Of a stretch of DNA of 5,279 bases, positions 5,230 to 5,279 are shown in pieces. This DNA comes from JAQBYK01 sp964499425 (lineage in GTDB: Bacteria; Patescibacteriota; Gracilibacteria; UBA1369; LOWO2-01-FULL-3). Each line of letters opens with the position of its first letter. Position 1 is the first letter of the stretch. Below the pieces are notes generated by a model. That model was not told the DNA's origin. It worked only from the letters and a program-made list of their open reading frames with translations, and did not search any database. The position numbers were made by a program, and so were the translations under genes. Where the stretch lies: assembly GCA_964499425.1 (NCBI GenBank), contig CAZCLD010000069.1:1-5279 (forward strand). The letters run 5' to 3'.

Positions 5230-5279
5230 AGCGTAAACTATTATGGACACTTTTAGTATGAAGTTACCCACAATCGCCT
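5230..5279. mobile_element. Possible end of an IS21-like insertion element, running off the window
   Basis: The last bases contain TATGGACACTTTTAG (from 5242) followed by TGAAGTTACCCAC. Strings such as TGGACACTTTTAG with nearby short repeats are familiar from the ends of IS21-family elements, by memory only. No transposase gene or second end is in the window, so neither the family nor the boundary can be confirmed. Confidence 0.25.

Noticed and set aside
5179..5277. Minus-strand hydrophobic frame of about 32 codons open at the right edge
   Set aside because: Short and AT-rich with no motif; hydrophobic translations arise easily from AT-rich DNA. A convergent gene end remains possible.
5243..5279. 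Plus-strand ATG frame MDTFSMKLPTIA open to the edge
   Set aside because: No ribosome site and only 12 codons; it overlaps the possible insertion-element end.

Overview
The window reads as bacterial chromosome from an uncultured or little-studied Gram-negative-type lineage. The protein style fits groups such as Omnitrophota or Elusimicrobiota: a kinase/PAP2 membrane fusion, a multi-domain soluble histidine kinase ending in PilZ, and a small exported beta-rich protein. This assignment is an impression from family architecture, with no ribosomal or marker gene to confirm it.

Left part (1-1042). A gene on the minus strand is open from its ATG at 675 to the window edge, so it is partial at its 3' end. 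It encodes a secreted protein with a signal peptide and a Cys...His arrangement resembling transglutaminase-like cysteine proteases. It is AT-rich and uses AGA/AGG for arginine and many ATA codons, unlike everything to its right. A 367-base AT-rich divergent intergenic region follows, holding short direct repeats and candidate promoters pointing both ways.

Central and right part (1043-5146). Four plus-strand genes lie head to tail with gaps of 69, 8 and 4 bases and look like one operon: (1) a DnaQ-like DEDDh 3'-5' exonuclease with an ExoX-type C-terminal domain; (2) a small membrane protein fusing a DgkA-type undecaprenol/diacylglycerol kinase to a PAP2 phosphatase; (3) a soluble PAS-HisKA-HATPase histidine kinase that continues into what looks like a degenerate GGDEF domain and a well-preserved c-di-GMP-binding PilZ domain; (4) a small exported protein of unknown function. 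No response regulator is visible.

How they may work together (inference). The fusion protein could feed undecaprenyl phosphate, the lipid carrier for wall and surface polysaccharide, from two pools at once. The kinase could couple a PAS-sensed signal to c-di-GMP level. The exported protein may act at the envelope. The exonuclease may simply share the transcript.

Right edge (5147-5279). A nearly pure pyrimidine tract follows the operon (possible Rho-type termination region). The last ~45 bases resemble the terminal sequences of IS21-like insertion elements, recalled from memory and not verified. The most distinctive items are the histidine kinase with pseudo-GGDEF and PilZ modules, its altered phosphatase motif, and a canonical -1 slippery heptamer just before the stop of the kinase/phosphatase fusion that would join it to the histidine kinase.
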